A DNA stretch of 64,000 nt from Cellulosimicrobium funkei (GCF_004519295.1 NZ_SOZH01000001.1:186001-250000), one strand, 5' to 3'; positions 49,852-59,797 are shown, numbered from the stretch's first letter. Translations and numbers: made by a program. Notes: generated by a model from the letters alone, not told the origin.

Positions 49852-51525
49852 TCAGCCCAGGCGGGCCACCGTCGGGTCGTCGCCCAGCTCGAGCCGCAGC
49901 AGCCGGCCCTGGACCGCGGCGTACCGGGTGCTGGACGCCGCGTCGCTCCTCCAGCCGATCTCGCCGTCACGGAGGTCGAGCGCGACGAGCCGTGTCGTGC
50001 TGTGTTCCTCGTCCTCCCACGCCGAGACGGCGAGGAGTGCACGGGCGCCGTCGGTGAACGCCTGCCCGACGTGCAGCATCCCGGGGCCCACGGCGGGCCC
50101 CGCGCCGTCGTCGACCAGCTCGTCGATCGTGCGGGTCCACAGGGTGCGCCCGGTCTCCACGTCGACCCCGACGAGGACCGAACCCATGCCCTGGAGGACG
50201 ACGGCGACGCCGTCCGCGACGACGTACGCGATCTCGGGGGAGTTCACCTCCGCGTTCTCCCAGCGCGGGCGCCCGGTCGCGTCGTGCGCGACGAGGTCCG
50301 TGACCTGGCGCGTGAGCACGAGGTCGCCCGCGGTCCCGTCCGTCGCGGTCGGGACGATCACCTCGCCCGTCGGCTCCCACCGGAGGGCACCGTCCGGCTC
50401 GAGCACGGCTGCCGCGCCGGTACCGTCCGGCGCGGCCCAGCCGCGGCCGACCGCGCGCAGGAGCGCGCCGTCGGGGAGCTGCACGACCACGTCCGCGGGC
50501 TTCTCCGGGTCGTCGACGCGGGTGCCCTCGGGCGTGAACCGGGCGTCGACACCGCAGCCCCGCACGGCCACGAGCCCGGCGGAGCGGACGACGGTCCCGC
50601 CGTCGAGGTCGGCGTAGGTGGCGTCCTCGGCGACGGAGTACTGGTCGCACCCGCCCTCCTCGGCGACGAAGGGCAGCTCCTGCTCCCAGCGGACGGCGCC
50701 GGTCCGGGCGTCCTCCAGCGTGACGACGGCCGCGCGCCCCCCGGACAGGTCGGTGGGCAGGCCCGTCGAGGGGTCGGTCGGCACCGGGGCGGCGGGCGTG
50801 TCGCCGACGCGGCGGAAGCGGGCGACCGTGCCGTCCGGTCCCGGCGCCGACCAGCCGCGCGACGCGTCCAGGGGGCGGGTCGTGGCGGTGCCGTCGGCGT
50901 CGAGCACGGTCACCTGCGGGGCGAGGAAGGGCGCCGTCCCGTCGACCGCCTCGCCGGTGGTCGTCGTGAGGAGCGTCCGGCTCGCGAGCTGCGAGGGGAC
51001 GTCGTCGGTGACGCACACGAGCGTCTCGTCCGGCACCGGGGACGTCAGCGCGAGCTCGAGCTCGCCGCCGCAGCGGGACGTGCGTGGGAGGGGCACGGTC
51101 CAGCGGACCGCGCCGGAGTCGAGGTCGTGGGCGACCGCCTCGTCGTCGCGCACGACGACGAGGAGGCCGGGCAGCGCGGCGAGGGCGCCGCTCGTCTGCG
51201 CGTCCGTGGACCAGAGCTCCCGGGGCGCGCTCTCGACGGGCTCGACACCCCCGACGGAGCGGCGCAGCGTCTCCAGCGACCCGCGCGACGACGCGGCGTC
51301 CACGACCGCCATGCCGGCGACGACGACCCCGACGGCGGTCGCTCCCGCGAGCGCCAGACGCAGGCGCCGCCGCCCGGCGCCGCTCGCGCGAGGCGGGGCG
51401 GCCTCCTCGGGGGCCGGGCCCGGGCTCGGGTCCGGTTCCGGGTGCCGGTCCGGTCCCGCGTCGCCCGCGACGTCGTCGAGCGCGAACGTGATCCGCGCGT
51501 GGTCGGGACGGCGTCGTCGGGGCAC
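49852..51525 (-). CDS. Membrane-anchored PQQ-like beta-propeller protein
   Basis: A 557-residue protein. After a Pro-rich cytoplasmic part, one membrane helix (about 57-77, LALAGATAVGVVVAG), then an extracellular beta-propeller of PQQ-repeat type: blades include AVAHDLDSGAVRWTVPL, ARTGAVRWEQELPF, DVETGRTLWTRTI and DLRDGEIGWRSD. No catalytic PQQ residues can be identified, so it is probably structural or a scaffold. GTG start. Convergent with the DNA repair gene. Confidence 0.83.
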   Translation of the reverse strand: MPRRRRPDHARITFALDDVAGDAGPDRHPEPDPSPGPAPEEAAPPRASGAGRRRLRLALAGATAVGVVVAGMAVVDAASSRGSLETLRRSVGGVEPVESAPRELWSTDAQTSGALAALPGLLVVVRDDEAVAHDLDSGAVRWTVPLPRTSRCGGELELALTSPVPDETLVCVTDDVPSQLASRTLLTTTTGEAVDGTAPFLAPQVTVLDADGTATTRPLDASRGWSAPGPDGTVARFRRVGDTPAAPVPTDPSTGLPTDLSGGRAAVVTLEDARTGAVRWEQELPFVAEEGGCDQYSVAEDATYADLDGGTVVRSAGLVAVRGCGVDARFTPEGTRVDDPEKPADVVVQLPDGALLRAVGRGWAAPDGTGAAAVLEPDGALRWEPTGEVIVPTATDGTAGDLVLTRQVTDLVAHDATGRPRWENAEVNSPEIAYVVADGVAVVLQGMGSVLVGVDVETGRTLWTRTIDELVDDGAGPAVGPGMLHVGQAFTDGARALLAVSAWEDEEHSTTRLVALDLRDGEIGWRSDAASSTRYAAVQGRLLRLELGDDPTVARLG

Positions 51526-51548
51526 GCCCGCATCCTAGGGGAGCCGCC

Positions 51549-52586
51549 TCAAGGGGTCCCCGAGTGGCCGGGCGACGACCCCGCGCCCGCTGCGGGCACC
51601 CGGCCGCAGAAGGGCTCGCGCAACCGCAGCCCTTCGCGGCGGGAGAACCAGACCGTGAGCACGACGGTGGCGCTGCCGAGGAGCCCGAGGTCGACGAGCA
51701 GCACGAGCGGCTCGATCGCGCCCTGCTCCATCGACGAGGCGCTGAAGGGCGCGAGGAGGAACAGGAAGAGGTTGTTGGCGACGTGCACGAGCACGGCCGG
51801 CTCGAGCCCGCCCGTCTTCCAGACGAGGAACCCGGTGCAGAGCGCGAACGCCGCGATGCCGATCTGTCCCACCCCGTCGTACCCGTGGCCGACGACGAAG
51901 AACGGGACCGGCAGGACGATCCCCCACACGGGTGAGCGCAGCCAGGTGCCGAGCATCTGCTGGGGCAGGCCGCGGAACGCGTACTCCTCGGCGGCGCACT
52001 GCAGCGGCCCGAGGATCAGGACGCACCCGAGGCTCAGCAGCAGGGCCGGGGTCACGGCGGGGGTCGCGAGGTCGGCCGGCGGCCGGAGCAGGAACCCGCC
52101 CACGGTGACGACGCCGTAGAGCGGCACGACGAGCGGCACCGCGCTGCCGACGAGCCCCCACCGGAACCGTCCGGTGACCGAGTGGATCGTGCCGCGGCGT
52201 CGACCGCCCCAGCGCACGCCGAGCACGACGGCGGGCAGCAGGAGCGCGATGAGCCCGAGGCCGATCGCCCAGTCCAGCGGGTTGAGCGGGTCGGAGAAGT
52301 CGTCGGACGGCGTCGGCAGCCCGGGCCGGTAGGGCACCAGCACGGCGTAGGCGACCGCGACGACGGCGACCGGGGCGAGGAAGGCGAGGTAGAGGAGCGC
52401 CGTCGCGCCGAACGTGGTGAGCGGGGTCCACCACCGTGCGGGGCGGAGGTCGACGCGGGCCGCCCGGTGGTAGGGGAAGGTGGTCGCGGTCGTGCTGTCG
52501 AGCGTGGGCCGGTACGCGGGACCGATGAGCGGCGGGCCGGGCACGGGTGCCGTCGGGGCGGGGCTCTCGTCGAGCGAGGGGTGCAT
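51549..52586 (-). CDS. CPBP-family intramembrane protease
   Basis: A 345-residue polytopic protein of the CPBP (Abi/CAAX protease-like) family. The metal/catalytic motif is CAAEEYAFRGLPQ (EExxxR), with further His residues in FFVVGHGYDG and AVLVHVANNLFLF. About eight membrane helices; a 50-residue cytoplasmic N-terminus. It cleaves prenylated or membrane substrates, target unknown. ATG at 52586. Divergent from the DesK-type kinase, separated by 100 bases. Confidence 0.88.
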   Translation of the reverse strand: MHPSLDESPAPTAPVPGPPLIGPAYRPTLDSTTATTFPYHRAARVDLRPARWWTPLTTFGATALLYLAFLAPVAVVAVAYAVLVPYRPGLPTPSDDFSDPLNPLDWAIGLGLIALLLPAVVLGVRWGGRRRGTIHSVTGRFRWGLVGSAVPLVVPLYGVVTVGGFLLRPPADLATPAVTPALLLSLGCVLILGPLQCAAEEYAFRGLPQQMLGTWLRSPVWGIVLPVPFFVVGHGYDGVGQIGIAAFALCTGFLVWKTGGLEPAVLVHVANNLFLFLLAPFSASSMEQGAIEPLVLLVDLGLLGSATVVLTVWFSRREGLRLREPFCGRVPAAGAGSSPGHSGTP

Positions 52587-52676
52587 GTGTCGAGCCTGGT
52601 CGGGCGGCTCGGGCCGCGGTATCGGTCATCGGTCTGATTTCTCGTCCCCAGCCGGGGGGCCGGGCTCGTCGGTGCC

Positions 52677-52682
52677 TACAGT
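52677..52682 (+). promoter_or_regulatory. -10 element of a leaderless kinase mRNA
   Basis: TACAGT lies six bases before the GTG start of the histidine kinase, with no ribosome site between. This suits a leaderless transcript. Confidence 0.45.
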
Positions 52683-52688
52683 GCTCCG

Positions 52689-53873
52689 GTGAGCATGTTC
52701 GCGCAGCGCCCGGCGTGGCGTCGGGTCCTCCGCGAGACCGGCCTCCTGGCCGCGGTCGCCCTGTCGGGTGCCCTGCTGTTCCTCGGCAACTTCGCTCTCA
52801 GCGTCGACACGCCGGGCGCGCAGGACGACCCCGTGCGGTTCGCCGCGCTCCTGTTCCTCGACCTCGCGTTCGGGGTCGCCGCGTGGGTGGTCGTGCTCTG
52901 GCGTCGCAGCGCGCCCTTCCTCGTCGCCCTGCTGCTCGCCGTGCTCGCCGTCGTCTCGACCGCGGCGGTGCCGGCGGCCCTCGTCGCGTTCGGTTCGCTC
53001 GCCACCCGGCGCCGGGTGCGCGAGCTGGCGCCGGTCGCGGCGGTCTGGCTCGTCGGCGTCCTGGCGGTGGCCGCCCTGGGGATCGACCTGGTCGGCGTCG
53101 CGCTGCCGTGGTGGGAGGTCGTGGCCGCGGTGGGCGCGACCGCCGTCGTCCTCGCCGTCGCGCTCGCCGCGGGCCTCGCGGTCGGCGCGCGACGGGACCT
53201 CGTCGCCGCGCTGCACGAGCGGGTCCGGCTGACCGCCGAGGAGCAGCGCCTCGGCGAGGAGCGCGCGCGCCACCAGGAGCGCACGCAGATCGCCCGGGAG
53301 ATGCACGACGCCCTCGCCCACCGCCTCTCGGTGACCGCGATGCACGCGAGCGTCCTGCGGCACCGGACGGACCTCGACGCCGCGGACCGGGACGAGGCCG
53401 TCGCCGCACTGCACGACAGCAGCCGTCAGGCGCTCGCCGACCTGCGCGAGCTCCTCACCTACGCACGTGGTCCGAGCCGGTCGGACGACGACCGGCCCCA
53501 GCCGACCCTGGACCGGCTCGACGAGCTCGTGGCCGAGACGCCGCTCGCCCGGACGGACTGCGCCGTCGACCTCGAGCGCCTGCCCCCGACCGTCAGCCGG
53601 CACTCGTTCCGGATCGTCCAGGAGTGCCTGACCAACGCCCGGCGGCACGCCCCCGGGCAGCGCGTCGACGTCGCCATCAGCGGCGCTCCCGGCCGTGAGC
53701 TGGCCATCGTGGTGCGCAACGCTCTCGCGGGGCCGCGGCAGGGTGCGCCCCGACCGGGCCTCGGCGTCATCGGGATGCAGGAACGGGCGCGGGCCGTGGG
53801 CGGGTCCGTCAGCGTCCGCCCGGGCGTCGACGAGCACGTGGTGTCGGTGATGATCCCCTGGCCCGCCGCGTGA
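52689..53873 (+). CDS. DesK/LiaS-type sensor histidine kinase
   Basis: A 394-residue HisKA_3 kinase. Several membrane helices fill about 18-165, then a coiled coil and the phospho-acceptor His206 (IAREMHDALAHRLSV). The ATPase shows FRIVQECLTNARRHAPG and GLGVIGMQERARAVGG. It begins GTG 52689; ATG 52695 is possible. Stop overlaps the response regulator (GTGA 53870-53873). It is the second membrane-embedded DesK-type kinase in the window, distinct from that at 11520 in sequence. Confidence 0.92.
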   Translation: MSMFAQRPAWRRVLRETGLLAAVALSGALLFLGNFALSVDTPGAQDDPVRFAALLFLDLAFGVAAWVVVLWRRSAPFLVALLLAVLAVVSTAAVPAALVAFGSLATRRRVRELAPVAAVWLVGVLAVAALGIDLVGVALPWWEVVAAVGATAVVLAVALAAGLAVGARRDLVAALHERVRLTAEEQRLGEERARHQERTQIAREMHDALAHRLSVTAMHASVLRHRTDLDAADRDEAVAALHDSSRQALADLRELLTYARGPSRSDDDRPQPTLDRLDELVAETPLARTDCAVDLERLPPTVSRHSFRIVQECLTNARRHAPGQRVDVAISGAPGRELAIVVRNALAGPRQGAPRPGLGVIGMQERARAVGGSVSVRPGVDEHVVSVMIPWPAA

Positions 53874-54544
53874 GCCGCCCGTCGCCCGACGTCGTCCGGG
53901 TGGTCACCGTCGACGACCAGCCGGAGGTCCGCTCGGCGCTGCGCCTGATGCTCGGTGGCGAGCCCGACATCGCCGTGGTGGGCGAGGCGGTCGACGGGGA
54001 CCACGCGCGCGACGTCATCGAGGCCTGCCGGCCGGACGTCGTGCTCATGGACCTGCGCATGCCACGCTGCGACGGGCTGGTCGCGACGGCGCGCGAGACC
54101 GCGCTCCGGCCGGAGACGGCGATCATCGTCCTGACGACCTTCGACACGGACCACCACGTCGTGCGCGCCCTGCGTGCCGGGGCGTGCGGGTTCCTCCTCA
54201 AGGACGCGCCGCCGGACGAGCTCGCCCACGCCGTCCGCGCGGCGGCCCAGGGACGGCCCGTCCTCGCGCCGGCGGTGCTGCGGCGGGTGATGACGCTCGC
54301 CGCCGAGAACACCCGACCGCCGGACAGCGCCGCGGTCGACGCCCTCGCGACGCTCTCCCCGCGCGAGCGCGAGATCGCGCGCGCCCTCGCCCGGGGGATG
54401 TCGAACGCGGAGATCTGCGCGGCGCTGTTCATCTCGCTCGCCACCGTGAAGACGCACGTCAGCCGGGTGATCGCCAAGCTCGGCGTGGAGTCGCGCACCC
54501 AGGTCGCCGCCCTCGTGCTGCGGAACGACCCGGAGCACGGATGA
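53870..54544 (+). CDS. LuxR/NarL-type response regulator
   Basis: A 224-residue regulator. The receiver has VVTVDDQPEVRS, Asp61 in VVLMDLRMPRCDGL, and LLKDAPPDEL. The LuxR helix-turn-helix has LSPREREIARALARGMSNAEICAAL-type residues (ALARGMSNAEI) and VKTHVSRVIAKLGVESRTQVA. GTG start overlaps the kinase stop. Its targets may include the CPBP gene or neighbours; unknown. Confidence 0.94.
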   Translation: MSRPSPDVVRVVTVDDQPEVRSALRLMLGGEPDIAVVGEAVDGDHARDVIEACRPDVVLMDLRMPRCDGLVATARETALRPETAIIVLTTFDTDHHVVRALRAGACGFLLKDAPPDELAHAVRAAAQGRPVLAPAVLRRVMTLAAENTRPPDSAAVDALATLSPREREIARALARGMSNAEICAALFISLATVKTHVSRVIAKLGVESRTQVAALVLRNDPEHG

Positions 54545-54664
54545 CCGCGGCGGGGGTTCCCGCGGCGGGCCGGGCGGCGTACGGTGAGCGCACGCAGCCC
54601 ACCCGCCCTGGCAAGAATCTCCCTTTTGACTCTCTGCTGTGAAAGTTTGTGCCACACTGGCCCC

Positions 54665-55819
54665 GTGAGCAGCAGCACGCCCGGGGGGCCGTGGGTCGTC
54701 GGGCTCGACGTCGGGGGGTCGGGGAGCCGCCTCCTCGCCCGTCGCCTGCCCGCCGCGGCAGGGTCCGGTGCGGGTACGGACGACGTCGCGCTGTCCGGCC
54801 GACCGGTCGCGATCGGGCCGACGGGGAGCGACGCCGCGGACGTCGTGCGTGACCTCCTCGACGCCCTCCGTGCCGCGGTCCCCGCTCTCGCCGCAGACGG
54901 CGTCGCTGCGGCCGCGGTCGGTGCGACCGGCCTCGCGTCCCTCGTGCGCGACCCCGCCGAGCTGCACGCCGCGCTGCGCACGGGCCTGCCTCCCGCCGAA
55001 GGTCTCGGGGTCGACGGCGACCCGTCCGTCCGGCCCGGCCCGCGTACCGCCGTCGCGGCCGACGCGCTCACCGCGCACCTCGGCGCGCTGGGTGGCCGTC
55101 CCGGCGCCGTCGTGGCGGTCGGGACCGGGGCGATCGCGCTCGGCACCGACCTGCGCACCGTGTGGCACCGCGTCGACGGGTGGGGCCACCTGCTCGGCGA
55201 CCTGGGCTCCGGGTCGTGGATCGGCGCGCAGGGGCTGCGGGCCGCGGTCGCCGCGCACGACGGCCGCGACTCCGGCGGCTCGCCGGCGCTGCTCGCCGCC
55301 GCCGTCGCGCGGTTCGGCCCGGTGCCGTCGTGGCCCGGGCAGCTCTACACGCGCCCCGACCGCGCCCAGGTGCTCGCGTCGTTCACGCCCGACGTCGCGG
55401 CCGCGGCCCGTGCGGACGACACCGTCGCGCGGCAGGTCCTCGCGGGCGCCGGGACCCACCTCGCGACGACGCTCGCCGCCGCGCTCGTCGACGGCGTCCC
55501 GCCGCTCGCCGCCGCGACCGGCGGGGTGCTGGGGATCGGCCCGCTGCTGACGGACGCGTTCCGGGCGCGGCTCGCCGTGCTGCGGCCGGACGTCGCGCTC
55601 GTCGACCCTGCGGGCACGCCGCTCGACGGCGCGCTGCACCTCGCCGCGCGCCTCGCGACCGAGCCGGGCTCCGTCGTCGAGCACGCGCCCTGGCTCACGC
55701 TCGGCGACCACGCCGCGCCACCGACCGCCGTGCCACCGACCGCCGCGCCACCGACCGCCCTGCCGCCGGGCGCGCCCGGCACCGCCCCGCACCCGACCAC
55801 CGCCGAGGAGACCCCATGA
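54665..55819 (+). CDS. BadF/BcrA-type N-acetylhexosamine kinase
   Basis: A 384-residue ASKHA kinase. Phosphate loop VVGLDVGGSGSRLLARR, second loop VVAVGTGAIALGT, and GDLGSGSWIGAQG are hallmarks of the BadF/BcrA group that includes GlcNAc and MurNAc kinases. A Pro/Ala-rich tail (about 345-380) is unusual. No ribosome site stands before GTG 54665; TTGACT at 54626-54631 may be a -35. It overlaps the RpiR regulator by four bases. Substrate predicted from the neighbours: N-acetylglucosamine or N-acetylmuramate. Confidence 0.85.
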   Translation: MSSSTPGGPWVVGLDVGGSGSRLLARRLPAAAGSGAGTDDVALSGRPVAIGPTGSDAADVVRDLLDALRAAVPALAADGVAAAAVGATGLASLVRDPAELHAALRTGLPPAEGLGVDGDPSVRPGPRTAVAADALTAHLGALGGRPGAVVAVGTGAIALGTDLRTVWHRVDGWGHLLGDLGSGSWIGAQGLRAAVAAHDGRDSGGSPALLAAAVARFGPVPSWPGQLYTRPDRAQVLASFTPDVAAAARADDTVARQVLAGAGTHLATTLAAALVDGVPPLAAATGGVLGIGPLLTDAFRARLAVLRPDVALVDPAGTPLDGALHLAARLATEPGSVVEHAPWLTLGDHAAPPTAVPPTAAPPTALPPGAPGTAPHPTTAEETP

Positions 55820-56703
55820 CCGCCGACGGCCTCGTCCGCATCCGCCAGGCCCTGCCGAGCCTGCGGCCCGCCGAGGCGCGCATCGCCGAGGCCGTGCTCG
55901 CCGACCCGGCGGCCGTCGTGGGCAAGACGATCACGGAGCTCGCCGCGCTCGTCGGGACGTCGCAGGCGACGGTCGTGCGGTTCTGCCGCGCCGTCGGGTA
56001 CGCCGGGTACCCGGAGTTCCGCATCGACCTCGCGCAGGCGACGAGCCGCCGCGCCGTCGAGCAGGAGCGCGCGAACGTCGCGCACGGCGAGATCGACCCC
56101 GACGACACGCTGCACGACGTCGTCACGAAGATCGCGTTCCACGAGGCGCGCACCATCGAGGAGACGGCGCGCATGCTCGACCTCGACGCGCTGGAGCAGG
56201 TCACCGCCGCGGTCGCGCAAGCGACGCGGATCGACCTGTTCGGCGTCGGGTCGAGCGGGCTCACGGCGCAGGACCTCGCGCAGAAGCTCCAGCGCATCGG
56301 GCTGCTGTGCTTCGCGTCGCCGGACCCGCACGTCCAGCTCCAGTCCGCGGCGCTCCTGGCCGAGGGCGCCGTCGCCGTCGGCGTCTCGCACAGCGGGCTC
56401 ACGGTCGAGACGAACGACGCCCTGCGCATCGCGCGCGACCGTGGCGCGACGACCGTCGCCGTGACGAACTTCCCCGAGTCGCCGCTCGTCGAGCACGCGG
56501 ACCTCGTGCTGACGACGACGGCGCGCGAGACGCAGTTCCGGTCCGGCGCCCTGTCGAGCCGCATCGCGCAGCTCGCGCTCGTCGACTTCCTGTTCGTGCG
56601 CGTCGCGCAGCGCCTGTACGACCGCACGACCGCGAACCTGCGCGCGACGTACGAGGCCGTGCAGCCCCACCGCCTCGGCTACGACCGCCGGACGCGCCCG
56701 TGA
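55816..56703 (+). CDS. RpiR/MurR-family regulator (HTH-SIS)
   Basis: A 295-residue regulator. N-terminal RpiR helix-turn-helix (about 1-75: ELAALVGTSQATVVRFCRAVGY) and a SIS sugar-phosphate domain (about 125-265: IDLFGVGSSGLTAQDLAQKL, GVSHSGLTVET). It would bind a sugar phosphate such as MurNAc-6-P. It is coupled to the kinase before it and the D-lactate dehydrogenase after it by ATGA/GTGA overlaps. Likely controls this operon. Confidence 0.93.
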   Translation: MTADGLVRIRQALPSLRPAEARIAEAVLADPAAVVGKTITELAALVGTSQATVVRFCRAVGYAGYPEFRIDLAQATSRRAVEQERANVAHGEIDPDDTLHDVVTKIAFHEARTIEETARMLDLDALEQVTAAVAQATRIDLFGVGSSGLTAQDLAQKLQRIGLLCFASPDPHVQLQSAALLAEGAVAVGVSHSGLTVETNDALRIARDRGATTVAVTNFPESPLVEHADLVLTTTARETQFRSGALSSRIAQLALVDFLFVRVAQRLYDRTTANLRATYEAVQPHRLGYDRRTRP

Positions 56704-59633
56704 CCGCCGTCGAGACGCCCGGCCTCGAGCTGCGCACGGACCTCCTCACGCGGGTCGCGCAGGCGCACGACGCGTCGCACTACCTCCTGCGGCCCGAGGT
56801 CGTCGTGCGCGCGCACGACCGCGACGGCGTCGTCGCGGCGATGCGCGAGGCGACCCGCCGCGGGCTGCCGGTGACGTTCCGCTCCGGCGGCACGAGCCTG
56901 TCCGGCCAGGCGTCGGGCGCGGGCGTGCTCGTCGACACGCGCACGCGCTTCACCCGGGTCGAGGTGCTCGACGGCGGCGAGCGCGTGCGCTGCGAGCCCG
57001 GCGCGACGCTGCGGCTCGTCAACGCGCACCTGCTGCGGCACGGGCGCCGGCTCGGCCCGGACCCGGCGAGCGAGATCGCGTGCACGATCGGCGGGGTCGT
57101 GGCGAACAACTCGTCGGGCATGTCGTCGGGGACGGCGCGGACCGCGTACCGGACGGTCGAGGCGATGACGGTCGTGCTCGCGAGCGGGACGGTCGTCGAC
57201 ACGGGCGCGCCCGACGCCGACGCGCGCCTGCGCGACGCCGAGCCCGCGATCCACCGCGGTCTCGCGGAGCTGCGCGACCGCGTGCGGGGCAGCGCGGCGG
57301 CGCGCGCGGAGATCGAGCGCCAGTTCTCGATGAAGAACACGATGGGCTACTCCGTCAACGCGTTCCTCGACCACGACGAGCCCGTGAAGATCCTCGAGCA
57401 CCTGCTCGTCGGGAGCGAGGGCACGCTCGGGTGGGTCGCCGACGTGACGTTCCGGACGGTGCCGCTCCTCGCGCACGCGGCGACGACCCTCCTCGTGCTC
57501 GACTCGCTGGAGCACGCCACGGACGCGCTCGTGCCGCTCGTCGCGTCGGGCGCGGAGGCGATCGAGCTGCTCGACGCGGCGTCGCTCCGCGTCGCCGCGG
57601 CGGACCCGGCCGCCGATCCCTCGATGCGCTCGCTGGCCTCCGGGGCGGGCATCCACCGGCAGACCGCGCTCCTCGTCGAGTACCGCGCGGCGACCTCCGA
57701 CGCTCTCGCGCCCTTCCAGGAGGCGGCGCGCGACGTCGTCGGCTCGCTCGCCGGCTCCCTGGCCGTCCCCGCCACGGTGACGACCGACGCCGCGACGCGC
57801 GAGCGCCTGTGGCGCGTGCGCAAGGGCCTCTACACCGCCGTCGCGGGCGCGCGGCCCGCGGGCAGCACCGCGCTGCTCGAGGACGTGGCCGTCCCCGTCG
57901 CCGACCTCACCGCGACGGTGCGCGACCTCGGCGCGCTCTTCGAGCGCCGGGGCTACGGCGACGCGGTGACGTTCGGGCACGCCAAGGACGGCAACCTGCA
58001 CTTCATGATCACGCCGCGCCTCGGCGACCGCGCCGAGCTCGACCGGTACGCGGCGTTCAGCGACGACCTCGTCGACCTCGTGCTCGGCCACGGCGGCACG
58101 CTCAAGGCCGAGCACGGCACCGGCCGCATCATGGCGCCGTTCGTGCGGCGCCAGTACGGCGACGAGCTCTACGCCGTCATGCGCGAGGTCAAGCGGCTGC
58201 TCGACCCGCACGGCCTGCTCAACCCGGGCGTCGTGCTCAGCAACGACGACCACGAGCACCTGCGGAACCTCAAGGTCGAGTCGTCGGCGGGCGGGGACGA
58301 CGCGGCGCTCGTCGACCGCTGCGTCGAGTGCGGGTACTGCGAGCCGGGCTGCCCGTCGCGCACCGTGACGACCACGCCGCGCCAGCGCATCGCGCTGCTC
58401 AAGGAGATGGCCGCCGCGCCGCCCGCCGAGCGGCGCGAGCTCGAGCGGCAGTACGCCTACCAGGGCGTCGCGACGTGCGCCGCGGACTCGCTGTGCGTCG
58501 AGGCGTGCCCCGTGGGCATCGACACGGGCGTCGTCATGAAGGGCCACCGCGCGCGGTCGCAGCCGCGGCTCGTGCAGCGCGGGGGAGCGGCCGCCGCCGA
58601 GCACTGGGGGACCGTGGTCACGGGCCTGCGCGCCGCGCTCGGCGTCGTCCAGGCCCTCCCGACGCCGCTCGTGCGCGTCGCGTCCGACGTCGCCCGCGGG
58701 GTCGTCGGGACGGACGTCGTGCCGCGCGTCGACGCCGACCTGCCCGGCCCGGGGCCGCGCCGCGGGACCACGGCCGTCGTGCCCGACGGCGGCGCCACCC
58801 CCGCGCGCGCGGTGCTGTTCGCGTCGTGCATGGGTGAGCTCTTCGCGCCCGCCGGGGCCGGCCTGCCCGCGGGAGCGTGCGGCGGAGACGGCGCGAGCCG
58901 CCCGGTCGGGGCCGAGGCGGCGTTCCGGGCGCTGTGCGAGCGGGCGGGCGTGGGGCTCGTGGTCCCCGACGGGATCGGCGGGCTGTGCTGCGGCACCCCG
59001 TGGTCGTCCAAGGGCCTGCCCGACGGCGCGGCCGCCATGGCCCGCAAGGTCGTGGACGCGCTGTGGGTCGCCACGCGCGAGGGCGAGCTGCCGGTCGTGT
59101 GCGACGCGTCGAGCTGCACCCACGGCCTCGCCGAGACGGCGCGCCACCTCACCGGGACGGACCCGCGCGACGAGCGGGCGCGCGACCGGTTCGCCCGCCT
59201 GCGGGTCGTCGACGCCGTGACGTTCGTGCGCACCGACGTGCTGCCCGGCCTCGCGGCCCGCGGGGTCGACGTCGCGCGGGCGGGGGACGTCGTCGTGCAC
59301 CCGACGTGCGCGACCGTGCACCTGGGCGCCGTGGACGACCTGCGGGCCGTGGCGGAGGCCGTCGCCGAGCGTGCCACCGTGCCGGCGGCCTGGGGCTGCT
59401 GCGGCTTCGCGGGCGACCGGGGGATGCTGCACCCCGAGCTCACCGCGGGCGCGACGCGCGCCGAGGCGGACGAGGTCGCGCACCGCGCCGGCAGGCTCCC
59501 GGAGGGGCGCTTCGACGCGTACGTGTCGAGCAACCGGACGTGCGAGATGGGCATGTCCCGCGCCACGGGCGAGGACTACGTCCACGTGCTCGAGCTCCTG
59601 GAGGCGGCCACGCGCCCCGGCGCGGCCGTCTGA
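56700..59633 (+). CDS. dld: FAD and iron-sulfur D-lactate (glycolate) dehydrogenase
   Basis: A 977-residue fused oxidoreductase. The N-terminal VAO-type FAD domain (about 1-530) has FRSGGTSLSGQA, IGGVVANNSSGM and VGSEGTLGWVADV. Two 4Fe-4S clusters follow (CVECGYCEPGCPSR at about 541-554, CAADSLCVEACPVG at about 597), then paired CCG domains (GLCCGTPWSSKG and WGCCGFAGDRGM). This FAD-FeS fusion oxidises D-lactate or glycolate to the keto acid and passes electrons to the respiratory chain. Adjacent to a sugar kinase and RpiR regulator, D-lactate from muramic acid breakdown is a likely source. Confidence 0.93.
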   Translation: MTAVETPGLELRTDLLTRVAQAHDASHYLLRPEVVVRAHDRDGVVAAMREATRRGLPVTFRSGGTSLSGQASGAGVLVDTRTRFTRVEVLDGGERVRCEPGATLRLVNAHLLRHGRRLGPDPASEIACTIGGVVANNSSGMSSGTARTAYRTVEAMTVVLASGTVVDTGAPDADARLRDAEPAIHRGLAELRDRVRGSAAARAEIERQFSMKNTMGYSVNAFLDHDEPVKILEHLLVGSEGTLGWVADVTFRTVPLLAHAATTLLVLDSLEHATDALVPLVASGAEAIELLDAASLRVAAADPAADPSMRSLASGAGIHRQTALLVEYRAATSDALAPFQEAARDVVGSLAGSLAVPATVTTDAATRERLWRVRKGLYTAVAGARPAGSTALLEDVAVPVADLTATVRDLGALFERRGYGDAVTFGHAKDGNLHFMITPRLGDRAELDRYAAFSDDLVDLVLGHGGTLKAEHGTGRIMAPFVRRQYGDELYAVMREVKRLLDPHGLLNPGVVLSNDDHEHLRNLKVESSAGGDDAALVDRCVECGYCEPGCPSRTVTTTPRQRIALLKEMAAAPPAERRELERQYAYQGVATCAADSLCVEACPVGIDTGVVMKGHRARSQPRLVQRGGAAAAEHWGTVVTGLRAALGVVQALPTPLVRVASDVARGVVGTDVVPRVDADLPGPGPRRGTTAVVPDGGATPARAVLFASCMGELFAPAGAGLPAGACGGDGASRPVGAEAAFRALCERAGVGLVVPDGIGGLCCGTPWSSKGLPDGAAAMARKVVDALWVATREGELPVVCDASSCTHGLAETARHLTGTDPRDERARDRFARLRVVDAVTFVRTDVLPGLAARGVDVARAGDVVVHPTCATVHLGAVDDLRAVAEAVAERATVPAAWGCCGFAGDRGMLHPELTAGATRAEADEVAHRAGRLPEGRFDAYVSSNRTCEMGMSRATGEDYVHVLELLEAATRPGAAV

Positions 59634-59797
59634 CCCCCGCGCGGTCGAGCCGGGAGCGGACGCGCGCGGTCGAGCCGGGAGCGGTCGCTCGGCGCGGTCG
59701 CTGCGACGCGGGGAGGCGGCAGACCGCTCGTCGCGGTGCATAGGGAGTGCCGACCGGTGGACGCCACCGCCGGCACCCCCCCCAGGAGGACGACCGG

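Noticed and set aside
43578-50042. A 2154-residue minus-strand frame
   Set aside because: Only its last 260 codons (MOSC) are real; the rest is antisense to several genes with clear motifs.
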